Shown one piece after another: positions 45,416 to 56,401 of a stretch of DNA of 64,000 bases. Source of the stretch: Dactylorhiza incarnata (lineage: Eukaryota; Streptophyta; Magnoliopsida; Asparagales; Orchidaceae); the NCBI GenBank assembly GCA_033032865.1, contig JAWHQI010000272.1, forward strand, positions 62,001 through 126,000, in the 5' to 3' direction. Both the position numbers and the translations under genes were made by a program. The notes under the pieces were generated by a model, which searched no databases, was not told where the DNA came from, and saw only the letters and a program-made list of their open reading frames with translations. Numbering within the stretch: the first letter of the stretch is position 1; each line of letters begins with the position of its first letter.

Positions 45416-47458
45416 TCTAGTTGTTCTTGACCCAGACTACCTTGGGTCCTTTTGTCTTTCCACAAAAATAAAAAATGTAAGATATCTCAGGCTGATCCTT
45501 ATAGACTTGTGGATGATATCTCCTTGGAGGAATTATCCACTCAGTAAAAGGATTTTTAGTATATTGAGAATAAGAATTCTTCAGATTTTCTGTATATTTT
45601 CCGTTCGACCAATTTGGGTGAATTCGTCGATCACCGTTCGACGAATGGACGTGATTTTGTCTAGCGCCGTTCGATGGATAGATATACTAGAACTCTGAGT
45701 TCAGCTTTTGTCGAGCTCCGTTCGATGAATTTGTGTGATTTCGTCGAGCTCCGTTCGACGAATTCTATTGAATTCCTTTATTCTCAATATTCTTGATTGA
45801 AATATTTTTACTAACATCTACTACCTCTTTGTTCTTAGCAGAAATGAATTTAACTGGTGTAGAGAGAATGTTTTTCTTAATAAGATGTGGCTCACTTGAT
45901 GATGCACCCAACCCCAGTCTGCCACTAAGTCTGGCATTCACTGTGCTTGTGATGTCCATCAGTTTGATACTTCTCCCATTGAGTGATTCTTCAAACTTCT
46001 TAGCTTCAGACAACTTGTTCTCAATGAGAACAATGTGTTCTCTGGAGGCAGCCAATTCTTTCTTAAGATTGACATTATCTTCACTTAGTTGGTTCATTTC
46101 AGCCAACTTATTTCTGAGAGAGATTATCTCTTTATCAGATTTGATTAAATCTATACAAAGAGCTCTGAATTCATCTTTGAATTCATTTGAATTAAAATCA
46201 AAGGTATAAATTACTTGATCACTGTCAATTTCAGATTCTGATTCTTCAGAGTTGTTTCCTGAGGCATTGATAGCCATCATGCAGAAGTTTCTTTCTTCTT
46301 CATCATCACTGGAGCTGGATGATGATGCATATTCTGACTCACTGCTTGAGTCATATATAGCCATCAAGCATTGGTCCTTCTCATTTGCATTTTCTTCATC
46401 TTCAGAAGAGCTGGATGAAGATTCTGATTCTGTTTCACTCCAAGATTCAGCTACAAAGCCTCTTCCCTTATGCTTGTGTTTGTGAGAGGAAGGCTTGCTG
46501 GAGTGCCTTTTCTCTTCTTTCTCTTTTCTTTCTTTTGGCTCTCTGGACAATCAGGTAGAATGTGTCCAGGTTTCCTGCAACCAAAACAAATAATTTCTTT
46601 AGAATTAGTTGTCATACCTTTGCTTTTCTTTTGATCTGAGGTCCTTCTTTCTGAAATCCTTTCTAGCCATCTTGTAGAATCTCTTGGCTAGAAGACTCAT
46701 AAACTCCACTTCTCCTGGAGCTTTATCTTCCTCTTTAGTTGCTTGGAAAGCAATGCTTCTTTCCTTCTTGGTTGCTAGTGAGGAAGTAGAATGTTCAGCT
46801 TCTTTGGACTTGATAAGCTGCTCATAGGATTTAAGCTTGCCTAACAAGGTCTCAGTAGAGATCTTATTGAGTCTTCTGGCTTCCTTGATTGGCCAGATCC
46901 TAGAGTCCTATGTGCTAGGGAAGCACATTAAGATCTTATCATTGACTTCAGTGATGGAGATCACTTTGTCTAGAGATTTCAGCTCATTGATTATGAGGAT
47001 GAGCCTGTTGTACATATCTGCAACACTCTCAGTGTTTCCTTTCTTGAAATTCTCATATTGGGAGATTAGATGAGATCTTCTGTCTTTTCTCTCATCTGCA
47101 GATCCTTCAACCATGTTGTTGAGGGAGGTCTAGATTTCCCTGGCCGAGGTGCATTCCACAACCTTTTGAAAAATGTCATCTGACATTGTTTGTGCCAATA
47201 TGTTCATTGCTTTGGCATCAACACTTCTCTGCTTCTTTTGAGCTTTTGTCCACTCAGGAGGTGGAACAACATTATTTGTTGTTGTTGTTGTTTCAGTGTT
47301 TGTTGTTGCTGTAGGAGTAGGAGGTCCTGTAAAATAACATTGAAGATATCCTCATCAATAGAATTCATATATAATCTGATCCTTGCCTTCCATAATGCAA
47401 ACTTATTTAGATTGCACATAGGAGGTTTTGTGCTTGAGTATTCTTTGTTCTGTGCCAT
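45416..47458 (-). pseudogene. Element C gag, frameshifted
   Basis: Minus-strand ATG 47458 (MAQNKEYSSTKPPMCNLNKF) begins the UBN2-type domain. Stops and frameshifts occur near 47210 and 46910. The intact knuckle CFGCRKPGHILPDC is at about 46555-46597, in a different frame. The 46550-45765 frame (261 residues) is Ser/Glu-rich, then coiled coil (ISLRNKLAEMNQL, HIVLIENKLSEAKKFEE). The stretch 45600-45770 carries four TCGTCGA...CGTTCGACGA palindromes. Gag ends VVWVKNN, a TAG, then CTATTTTGCAGGTACAG before protease. Confidence 0.82.
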
Positions 47459-47546
47459 GAGTTTTTAGAAATATAAAACTCTAGAAGAAATTTAAGATCT
47501 AATAGATCTTTGGATTCCGGTGTTAGCCTGTAAAGAATCAACCTAT

Positions 47547-47557
47547 CTCTGATACCA
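47547..47557 (-). promoter_or_regulatory. Primer-binding site of C
   Basis: CTCTGATACCA (sense TGGTATCAGAG), two bases from the LTR end at 47560. Confidence 0.92.
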
Positions 47558-47559
47558 AT

Positions 47560-48897
47560 TGAAAGTGAGGTTAGATCTTAAAGTTACTCTAGAGGGGTGG
47601 GGGGGGGGGGGGGGGGGGGGGGGCTGAATAGAGTATTAAAAAGTTTTTCACTTATTTTTATAGCGGAATTAAAATAGTGATATATATATATATGTACTGA
47701 GTGATTTATAAAAACAAATAAAGAAAATAGCACAGCACAATACAGAAAAATAAACATAAACACAGAAGACACAAGGATCTATAGAAGTTCCCCAATAAAC
47801 CTGGGTACATCTACTCTTCTACCACCCTTGGTAGGAATCCACTAGGTTTTTGTTCAGGTGCCCTATCACCAATGGAGTTTTGATCAGGTGCCCAATACAC
47901 CAACTGCAGGTTTTTGATCAGGTGTCCTGCCACCAAACAGTTAACTTTTGAAGGGAGTTAGAACCATGTACAAGATGGGATAAAGGTAAAATAAAAGGGT
48001 TATGAAGTTCTTATCTGTCAATAATCTGAGAGAAGACTAGTGGATTTGTTATTGTAAAGCTCCCCCTGTCTGATAGAAATGGTTGACATTTGATGGATAG
48101 AGCTTTCTCTTGAATGAAATTTCTTCCTCATAGCTCATGAATATGAGAGACAAAGTTTCTCAGATTTGTTGTTGCTCTTGAAGATTTGAACTAGCAGCAG
48201 AATACTGAGAGAATGATCTTGTGTTGTTGTTCTCTGAGAATGTAAGTGCTGCTTGAGGATGAACACTGTATAACTTTTTGACTTTGTGTATTTTTTCTAG
48301 AATGTATCTTCTGTGTCGACTGATACTGTAATCCTTTTCTTTTCTATCTTATTACCGATCTTTCTCTTTTTTTGACAATATATCTCTGATTTGAATTTCA
48401 AACTCTCTGAATAAGGAATAGAATAATCAGAATTGATTGTGTCTTGGAACTGCAATCTGAATCTTTAATTCCTTTTCCTTTTCAATAAATGATATCCGTT
48501 TCCAATAAGCCAAATGGCTATTTTCTCGAGAGAAGACAATGGAAAGGAATAAAAATAAAAGGAAGGATATAATCCTTGACTTATCTGGAATATAGATCCG
48601 TTGCTGATTTAGGTTGATCTGAAATGAGAGAATATAATATAACTGATCTGTCTGAAATTCGTCGAGCTGAGATAAGGATTAGTCGAACGCTGAGACTTGG
48701 GAAGTTCATTGAACGCTGAGACTTGGCAAGTTCGTCGAACGCTGAGACTTGGCAAGTTTGTCGATTGTTGAGACTTAGCTTTTCCTAAGTTCTAACAGCC
48801 TAAAACCTTGACCCTTAGACTATACAATGGGTGTCAACTTAGTCCTAGTCAACAGATAGTGATCCTAGACCAAATCAGTAATAGGGTTGTTCCAACA
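47560..48897 (-). repeat. 5' LTR of C
   Basis: 1.34 kb. It starts (minus) TGTTGGAACAACCC at 48897 and ends CACTTTCA at 47560. Four 26-bp tandem units lie at 48675-48780, with CpG decay compared with the 3' copy (TTCATTGAACG for TTCGTCGAACG). It is followed on the right by CTCTC. A 35-nt G run at 47599-47633 replaces the few G seen in other copies. Confidence 0.9.
47599..47633. repeat. Poly-G tract (35 nt) in C 5' LTR
   Basis: Thirty-five consecutive G, where the sister LTR end at 27182-27231 reads CTCTAGAGGGGGTGTGGG. Either a true expansion of GGGG or an assembly artefact. Confidence 0.85.
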
Positions 48898-49210
48898 CTC
48901 TCCTTTAGTTTTGCCCCCTTTTCCATTCCCAGCATCTACTGCCCCCCTTTTTGAAACCCAATCCCCTCCTATTCTCAGAGAAAGAGAAGGTGTCAATGAT
49001 AGGCAGTATGGTTTTTGGCTTGGAGAATTGAGGCACTAAGCTTCTTTCCTTAAGAAGATCATTCTCAAGTTTCCTGATGAGTTCTTCCCATTGGTTTCTC
49101 TCATCATGAAGCATGCCTATGGTATTCTTGAGCTCACAGGAGTTGGTGCCCTCATTGTGGGACATACCCATTTCTTCATTCATCTCAGCCGATTCACTGT
49201 CAAATCTTCT
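48898..49210 (-). pseudogene. Element F gag, middle part
   Basis: The minus-strand frame encodes a coiled coil (GMLHDERNQWEELIRKLENDLLKERS) followed by FSKPKTILPIIDTFSFSENRRGLGF, the same order as in B gag (LLAEKKIVASFSMPKTVLPIIDQF). The frame runs into the CTCTC (GAGAG) site and resumes at 26749 beyond the C+T block. The gag N-terminus and F's PBS are missing to the right. Confidence 0.8.
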
Positions 49211-49608
49211 GTCACTGCAGCCTAGGCCCTCAAGCCCCTTCACTGCACCCGAGCCCGTAAGCTCGACACATTGGCCCTCAAGCCCTACACAGCACAGACC
49301 CGCAAGTCTTGCCTGCATCCTAGGCCCGCAAGCCCCTTCACTGCACCCGAGCCCACAAGCCCGACAAGTTTGGACCCGCAAGTCCCTCTGACCTAGCCCT
49401 CAAGCCTCACAGATCTCAAGCCCTCAAGCTTGACACTCAGATCTGAAAACAGATCTCACAACTTTGGCCCGCAGGCCTTACACAGATTGATTTACAATAT
49501 TGAACTTCTGCCTGATGGAGATCGACTTCTTTACTTGAAGAAGATGCTTTTGATGTGAACCTTGACAGTGCAAATCTTCTTCAAGCTTCTTGCTGTGCCG
49601 GGTGTTGA
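49211..49608. repeat. GCCC(G/T)CAAGCC motif array and unassigned spacer in F
   Basis: From 49220 to 49435 GCCCGCAAGCC, GCCCTCAAGCC and ACCCGCAAGTC variants occur about ten times at irregular spacing, and CCCTTCACTGCACCCGAGCCC occurs twice (about 49235 and 49340). It occupies the place of F's gag N-terminus and PBS. The Cys/Gly-rich N-terminal part of the overlapping minus-strand frame is this array, not gag. It may be part of another LTR with its own motif array. The remaining 170 bp show nothing recognisable. Confidence 0.5.
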
Positions 49609-50772
49609 CTGGCTATCTTCCTTGGACACTTCTTAACAGTTAATGAAACTTGACTGCAACTTGAAGAACACAGAGTGATTGTTTTGTTCTTCCTTTCTTT
49701 CTTTCTTCACCGCCGCTTGTACTATTGTATTGCTAGGCGGGATCCTTTTTCATTCCTTTTTCCTCTCTTTTTATAGGGCATCACTGTTCCCTTTTATAGG
49801 ACGGATGAGCCACTTAACGGTCATATATGATGTCCTTTACTGACAGACGCCCATCCCTCAAGATCACGCGCTGATTGGACAATCAGGCGGCGATATTAAA
49901 TGCTGACAGCGCGTCCGGCTACCTTTGAATCTGTCTGACGATATTTCCATTATTACGATGACATAGACAATATCTCGACGACGGGGCTTGTCGATGACTT
50001 GAACTGGTCTCTTCTTCAATTCTGCATTAGATAGTGATATCTCGACGATACGAGACATCAATTATGCACTCGAGCTTAAGACGACACGAAGTCATCAAAC
50101 TGATATCGGCGAGAACTCCTTGTCTGCTAGATATCGCTGAAACCACATTATCTTATTGACGACATAATTGATATTATTTTGACAGACTATACTTCAGCAA
50201 CTGCCTGTCTTCATATGACCTTCTTTAGTCTTCTCGACGTTACGCTTTCTTTACGACGATGTCATCGGCATCAGTCTTGCTTAGCCTTTCTGACGACAAG
50301 GCTTCTTGTCGACGACATCTGTTCTTCCTTAGCCTTATCGACGTTAAGGCTTCTTGTTGATGATATCGTCGACATCTTTGAGTCTTCTTCTTCATCTTGA
50401 CTTTCTGATATCGTCGTGTAGATGTCACAACGATATCACCATTTTGCCTTGCTCTGCATGTTGTTGACGATATGTCTGATGTTGTCAACGATATGCCTGC
50501 TGTTGTCGACGATGCACTTGATCCTTTTCGACGACATCAGACACAATCATTCTTCTTTGCTTTGCCCATCATTTCAACGATGTGCCTATACTTGTCGACG
50601 ATATATCCAGCCTTTTTCGACGATATTATACTTAGGCAGGTTATTGAAGTACTGGACATATTGTCTTATATCTGCAAGCATGTACTAGATATGACATTAG
50701 ATACAATTTGTACTTATCATTGAGCTGAGCACTTCTTCAAATCAGGAACACTGCTAGGCACTGTTCCCAACA
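49609..50772 (-). repeat. 5' LTR of F
   Basis: Matches 22189-23335 throughout. On the minus strand it starts TGTTGGGAACAGTGCC at 50772. The inner end is near 49605-49620 (CTATCTTCC shared with the other copy). It has the same array of TCGACGA/GACGATATC motifs. The bases to its right (AGGAGTATTTTCAC) are D gag. Confidence 0.85.
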
Positions 50773-51419
50773 AGGAGTATTTTCACTCGGTGGCAACGAT
50801 AAATGAATTAAAAGAAAGCCTCTCCAAGACTTCCTCGAAAGTAGAATGTCTTACTAATGAAAAGAAGGTTCTGGAGAAAAGTCTTCACATTTCTCTTACG
50901 CAAGTTGATGAAAATAAAAAGCATTTCGCGAATTAGTGTGTGATGCTTGTCACAGAAAACACCATTTTGAAAGAGAGGATTCATGATTTAAATCGTGCTG
51001 TCCAGAAATTTGGGATAGGCCAGAAATCTATGGATACGGTTCTTGGAGCATAGTGCTTCGGATCTGGAAATATTGGGTTGAGCTACGTAGACGCAACGCT
51101 ACCGCCAAGCACTAGCACTAGCGCCGGCGGTAGTCCATCTCAAACAATGAACCAAAATATGTTTAAGAAAAATAAAAATATGACTGTAAGTTCTGGAAGC
51201 TCTTCACCATCTTCCAGCATGAGTCCTACTAAAATGAAAAGGGTGGCATCCACCACTTATACCTTGTGTGCCAATTGTAAAAAGTTTGGTCACACTTCTG
51301 GCTCATGCTTGAGGAAAGGTCGGAAGAAAGCAATCCAAGTCTTGGTACCGAAATCGTCTACCTATACAATAGGCGGAACAACTTGGGTAACCAGATCTTC
51401 ACCCTCATCTTCTTTCTAG
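50773..51419 (+). pseudogene. Element D gag, 3' part
   Basis: A coding frame starts right at the F boundary (EYFHSVATINELKESLS), a coiled coil that ends at a TAG near 50935. The frame 51078-51419 is Ser-rich and has a second, intact zinc knuckle CANCKKFGHTSGSC (about 51268-51310), then WVTRSSPSS and a TAG just before protease. The D LTR motif ACCGCC...GCACTAGC...GCCGGCGGTAG also appears in this coding part (51090-51135). Confidence 0.8.
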
Positions 51420-54400
51420 GTATGTTGGCAGGCTAAGGATAAGGAGAACGTGTGGTACTTGGAGTATGGTTGTTACAAGCACATGACAGGAGATGAAGAC
51501 AAATTCCTTATCCTGGAGAAGAAGAAAGGAGGAATGGTGACCTTTGGAGACAACAACAAAGGACATATTCTAGGTGTCGGCACCATAGGTAACAAAGCAT
51601 TTTCTATTTCAAATGTATTGTTTGTAGATGGTTTAAAGCATAATTTAATTTCTATTAGTCAATTATGTGATAAGGGCTTGAACGTTGTGTTTGAAACCTC
51701 TACAAATTCATGCAAAATTCTAGACGCTAAAATGAATATTGTGTTGCTCACCGCATATAGAAATCATAATGTCTACACCATTAAGTTTGAGGATTTATCC
51801 TCTTCTAATCTAAGATGTTTAGTAGCAAAAATGAGGAGCTAGAACTTTGGCACCGGAGGCTCGGTCATTCCAGGAGAAAATTATTAGTCAAACTATCAAA
51901 AGAAAAGTAAATCCGTGGTCTTCCACATCTAAAGGGTAGTTTGACTTCCTTATGTACTCCATGCCAAAAGGACAAGTTCGCTAAATCATCTTTCAAAAGC
52001 AAACCTGACATTACCACTTCTAGACCACTAAAATTAATTCACATGGATCTTTTCGGTCCTATTAGTATATGTAGTCTAGGAGGCAAATGGTATACTTTTG
52101 TGTTGATAGATGACTATTCACGATTATCTTGGACTGTCTTTTTAGCTTCCAAATATGATGCATTCTTTGAATTCTCTACCCTGTGCACTAGATTACAAAA
52201 TAAAATGGATTTAAAAATTAAATGCATAAAGTCAGATCATGGGGGGGGGGGGGGGATTTGAGAATGAAAATTTTACAAAGTTTTGTAACAACTTAGGAAT
52301 TCGGCACGAGTTTTCTACTCTACACACTCCACAACAAAATGGAGTAGTGGAAAGGAAAAACCGGACACTGCAAGAATTGGCTCGCACAATGCAATCAGAG
52401 TACAGCTTGCCTCGATATCTTTGGGCTAAAGCGGTCAACACTGTATGCTATGTGATGAACCGGACCATGCTTCGCCATATCTTAAGGCGTACTCCATATG
52501 AGCTATATTATGATAGAGAGCCGAATGTTTCATATTTTAAAGTCTTTGTTTGCCCATGCTTCATTCTAAAGACCAAGGACCACTTAGGAAAATTTGATGA
52601 AAAATCTGACCAAGGCATCTTTTTTAGGATAGTCTACCATGAGTCGTGCATATAGGGTCTACAATAGAAGAACCTCGGTTGTTGAAGAATCCATTCATGT
52701 GCATTTTAATGAAAATACACCAAATAATGAATATAAATCAAATGAAGATGATAAGGATGATGGTTTACATTTGGAAGATGAGAATGTAGAGAAAGAGGAA
52801 GTAGAAGAAATTGACCCATCTCATGTTGAAGGATATAAGCCTCCTAGCACTCTAAATTTTTTAAAACAACATCCCCGAGAACTAGTGATTGGAGAGCCTT
52901 CACATGGAGTTAAGACTCGCTCAGCTTTGCATTAATCTTTCTCAAATTTATGTTTTATATCTGAAATAGAACTCAAGAACATTTCGGAAGTGTTATATGA
53001 CGAATCTTGGTTCTTAGCCATAAACGAGGAGTTAAATCAATTTGAGCGAAATAAAGTTTGGATATTGGTGGAGCATCCTAGTAACCATCCGGTAATTGTC
53101 TTAAAGTGGATCTATAAAAATAAACTTGATGGTGAATCTAGGATAACAAGAAATAAGGCACGGTTGGTTGCTCAAGGTTACTCACAAATCGAAGGCGTTG
53201 ACTTTGAAGAGTCCTTTGCACCGATTGCACGTATTGAGTCCATTAGGATGTTTCTAGCATTTCCAAGTTTCAAACAAATAAAATTATATCAAATGGACGT
53301 CAAAAGTGCCGTCCTAAATGGTTATATTAAAGAGGAAGTGTATGTTGAGCAACCACCCAGTTTTAAGAATGGTGATCACCCAAATCATGTCTATAAACTA
53401 GTGAAAGCCTTGTACGGTCTAAAGCAAGCACACCGTGCTTGGTATTATAGACTTACGACCTTTCTTTTAAAACATGGTTTTAGGATGGGTAGTGCGGATA
53501 CGACGCTATTTATAAAGCATAGTGATTTCGATCTAATTATATTACAAATCTATGTCGATGATATAATCTTTGGTGCCACCAATGACACTTTATGTAATGA
53601 AATTGTTCAAGTGATACAAACTGAATTTGAAATGAGTTTGGTAGGCGAATTAACATATTTTTTAGGATTTCAGATTTCTCAAAAGAATGACGGAATTTTT
53701 ATATGTCAATAAAAATACATAAAAGATATGCTAACGCGATTTGTCTTTGAAAATCTGAAACAAACAAAAACTCCAATGAGTGCATCACTCAAACTTGGAA
53801 AGGATGAAAGTGACATTCCGGTAGATTAAACAACCTTTAGAGGTATGATCAGATCACGCTTATATCTAAGTGCGTCTAGACCCAATATTATGTTTGCATA
53901 ATGCCTTTGTGCTAGATATCAAGCTAATTCTAAAGAATCTCATCTGAAAGCTGTTAAACATATCTTTAGGTATCTTATAGGGACATAAAATCTTGGTCTT
54001 TGGTATCCACACACCACCGACTTCATGCTCCATGGATATTCTTATTTGGATTATGCTATATATTCTCTTTATTGTAAGAGCACAATTGGTACTTGTCACT
54101 TCCTTGGTCCGTCATTAGTTTCATGGTCGAGTAGGAAACTGAATTCTTTTGCCCTCTCCACTGCCGAGGCCGAGTATATTGCCTTACGAAGTTGTTGCAC
54201 ACAAGCACTTTGGATGTCACAAATGTTAGAAGACTCCGGTCTAAACTGTAAGAATGTTGAGTTTAGGCGCGACAACAAGAGTGTCATCGACTTAACAAAT
54301 AATCCGTACTCCACTATCATTCTAACAATATTAATGTTGGTCATCACTTTATTCACAATCATATTAAGAAAGAGAATATGAGAGTAAACTTTATTGGGAC

Positions 54401-54497
54401 TGATGACCAGCTTGCAGATATATTTACCAAACCCCTCTCTGACGCTCAATTTTCTCTGCTTCGCTTAGAATTGGGGTTTTTGGATATTGCAGCTTAA
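51420..54497 (+). pseudogene. Element D pol (protease to RNase H), decayed
   Basis: Protease: [15 protein letters not shown], so the catalytic DSG is EYG. Integrase: HRRLGHSRRKLL, CTPCQKDKF, MDLFGPI, then SDHGG, where a 15-G run (52241-52255) breaks the frame, and TPQQNGVVERKNR. RT: 52990-53712 with [46 protein letters not shown] and intact IYVDDIIF. RNase H: TAEAEYIALRS and DNKSVIDL, then DIFTKPL near 54430 and a stop after FLDIAA. At least six stops or frameshifts. Sirevirus-type by RT sequence. Confidence 0.88.
52241..52255. repeat. Poly-G tract (15 nt) in D integrase
   Basis: Fifteen G where the family motif SDHGGEF would need a mixed GGAGGGGAA-like stretch. It breaks the reading frame. 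Confidence 0.85.
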
Positions 54498-56401
54498 TTT
54501 TTCATGCACTGCATTTGGTGTGCCTTTTTGTCCAAGTTGTTTTGCTGCATTAGATGGGTCTTGCATTTCACAATCATATTAGGATGTCATTAGATGCAAA
54601 AACCATCAAAATCTAGGTGGAATTCGCAAGAAATCGTGGCTCTGTGAGTTACGGCCGAGTGTTAGACATACCGCCGACGGTAGGTGTTTTTTCTTGTATT
54701 GCCCGATTTCTCTTCTGATTTTTCTTTATTTCTTTCTCATGTACTTCTGTTTGTTTTTGGGTTTCTTTCTAGTTTTTTTATATAACCAAAATCACAGAAA
54801 AATTTGAAAACCCCCAAATCACAAAAACATGTTTTCTTTATTTGTGTTTGGTGTTGTGTTAATTTTTTTTAAAAAAAACTTTAAAAAAACTGAAGATGCT
54901 CATGTTAAAGGGGCATACATGACATGAAATTGAAGCTCCATGATTACATGCAATGTTTGATTTATGATTTCTAATTCTTCTTTACATTGTATGTCTTCGT
55001 CATGATATGTCCTAATCTAAAGGTAGGCATACTACTGAGTGCTATTAGAATAGAAATGTATGTTTGATATGTCTCTAAGTATGTGCAAGGATTTAAGCTA
55101 GATAATGATAGTGCACATACACACATCCTTAGAAAATGCACTCAAGTAGAAATTTAAATGCTTACATGCTATAACTCGTGATATTATGTTTAGCACTGTA
55201 GGCGTGACTTGATAAATCAATATCATGATACTCATCTTTGATATATAGGGCATAAAACATGGGCAAAAATTATATGGATAAATGGGTTTTGTATACATGT
55301 TAAAGTGTATCTATCTATGTGGGTAGATTTTGTTTGATTCAGGAACCTTGTCTAAATAAAAGAAAAATAAAATTCTTGATAGTGCTTCAATGAAAAAAAT
55401 TATATACTATCAAACTTGTTGACAAGGATTTCCCTCAAGCACTACCCACTCCTCCCGATAAGCCTTCATAAGCATTGTGAGGTTGAGCACCTTGATCAAA
55501 AGAATCATTACGATCTTGTGAAAACCCGGAAAGTAAATTAGTGTCATAGTTCTGTACTTTGTATTCATGTAAGACTGACAAACATGACATGTTTTATCAT
55601 TTCATAGTTCTTGTGTTAGCATATAAAATTACTAAGATATAGCTTGAATTAATTTTGATTTACCTTGAAGCTATTTCTATTGATGCTACACGAACACTTG
55701 TCATTATTCAGTCTAACATTTCCATGCATAAGAATTGGACTTGAACTGCATTATCTATCTCTTGCACACTTGTACTAATACACGATTGTCATTCATGACA
55801 CATACAATGTTCCTAGAAATACTTTTCTACAAATCTTTTGACATTGTGTGCAAACTCATGTGTATTTAGTCTCGTGCCATGTGTCTGATTCATTTAACTT
55901 ATACTAAGTTTAAAATTGCAAAACTATTTAATTTTAAAGTGGTAAGTTTGATTTACCCGAGCGTTTTGACCCATGTCCTTTTTCAATTCTCTGATCATAT
56001 TTCGGTCAACCCTTATTCCTATCATGATTTACTTTCTATGTGTGTATTATTCTTCAAATTTGTTGCATCTCTCATATCCCTATGTTAGTTTGATCTAGAC
56101 CACCCCGTTTGCTAACATCAAAGGGGGAGAATAGAGAACATTCATGAGATAATCATGTGCTAGTCATCTAGGGAAGATCACTTATAGGGAGAGATACACT
56201 TATCGAGTGCACATCGATAGGGGGAGCACACGTGTAGGGGAGACATACTACTTTAGTGCAAGTTCACACTTTATGATTTATCTTGATATATAAACATGTT
56301 CATGTTTCATGATTATTGTTGATTACACTATACCATGCTCTTAATGATTAGTATTGATTATAACTTATGAACAGGATTTGATATTATCAAAAGGGGGAGT
56401 T
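54498..56401 (+). other. D 3' non-coding spacer with several polypurine tracts
   Basis: 1.9 kb, AT-rich, with no frame resembling ORF3. AAAGGGGGAGAATAG (56120), TAGGGGGAGCAC (56218) and finally AAAAGGGGGAGTTTG (56390-56401) before the LTR are repeated purine tracts as described for Sireviruses. A short D-type motif (ACCGCCGACGGTAGG) is at 54670. Confidence 0.65.

Larger units (their letters stand above)
27182..48897 (-). mobile_element. Element C: Sirevirus-like copia with gag, pol and ORF3
   Basis: Reading right to left: 5' LTR (48897-47560), PBS (47557-47547), gag (47458-45416), pol (45415-42220), promoter-like spacer (42219-41986), ORF3 (41985-39384), polypurine tract (39212-39199), 3' LTR (39198-37922 and, beyond insertion I, 27231-27182). 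It is the only element here of the gag-pol-ORF3 type with all modules traceable. The right flank is CTCTC at 48898-48902. The matching CTCTC on the left (26745-26749) lies not at C's end but beyond T. Confidence 0.85.
22189..50772 (-). mobile_element. Element F: pol-less Sirevirus-like element, inserted in D gag
   Basis: Reading right to left: 5' LTR (50772-49609), gag start lost or replaced (49608-49211), gag middle (49210-48898), [C+T block], gag end (26749-26184), promoter-like spacer (26183-25712), ORF3 (25711-23535), polypurine tract, 3' LTR (23335-22189). No pol lies between gag and ORF3. D gag resumes at 50773 in frame with the copy to the left. No 5-bp duplication is evident (AGGAG on the right only), so the left end is probably trimmed. 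Confidence 0.82.

Noticed and set aside
52299..52312. GAATTCGGCACGAG, identical to a classic cDNA-library EcoRI adaptor
   Set aside because: It is in frame and encodes the normal integrase motif GIRHEF just before TPQQNG, so it is a coding coincidence, not vector contamination.
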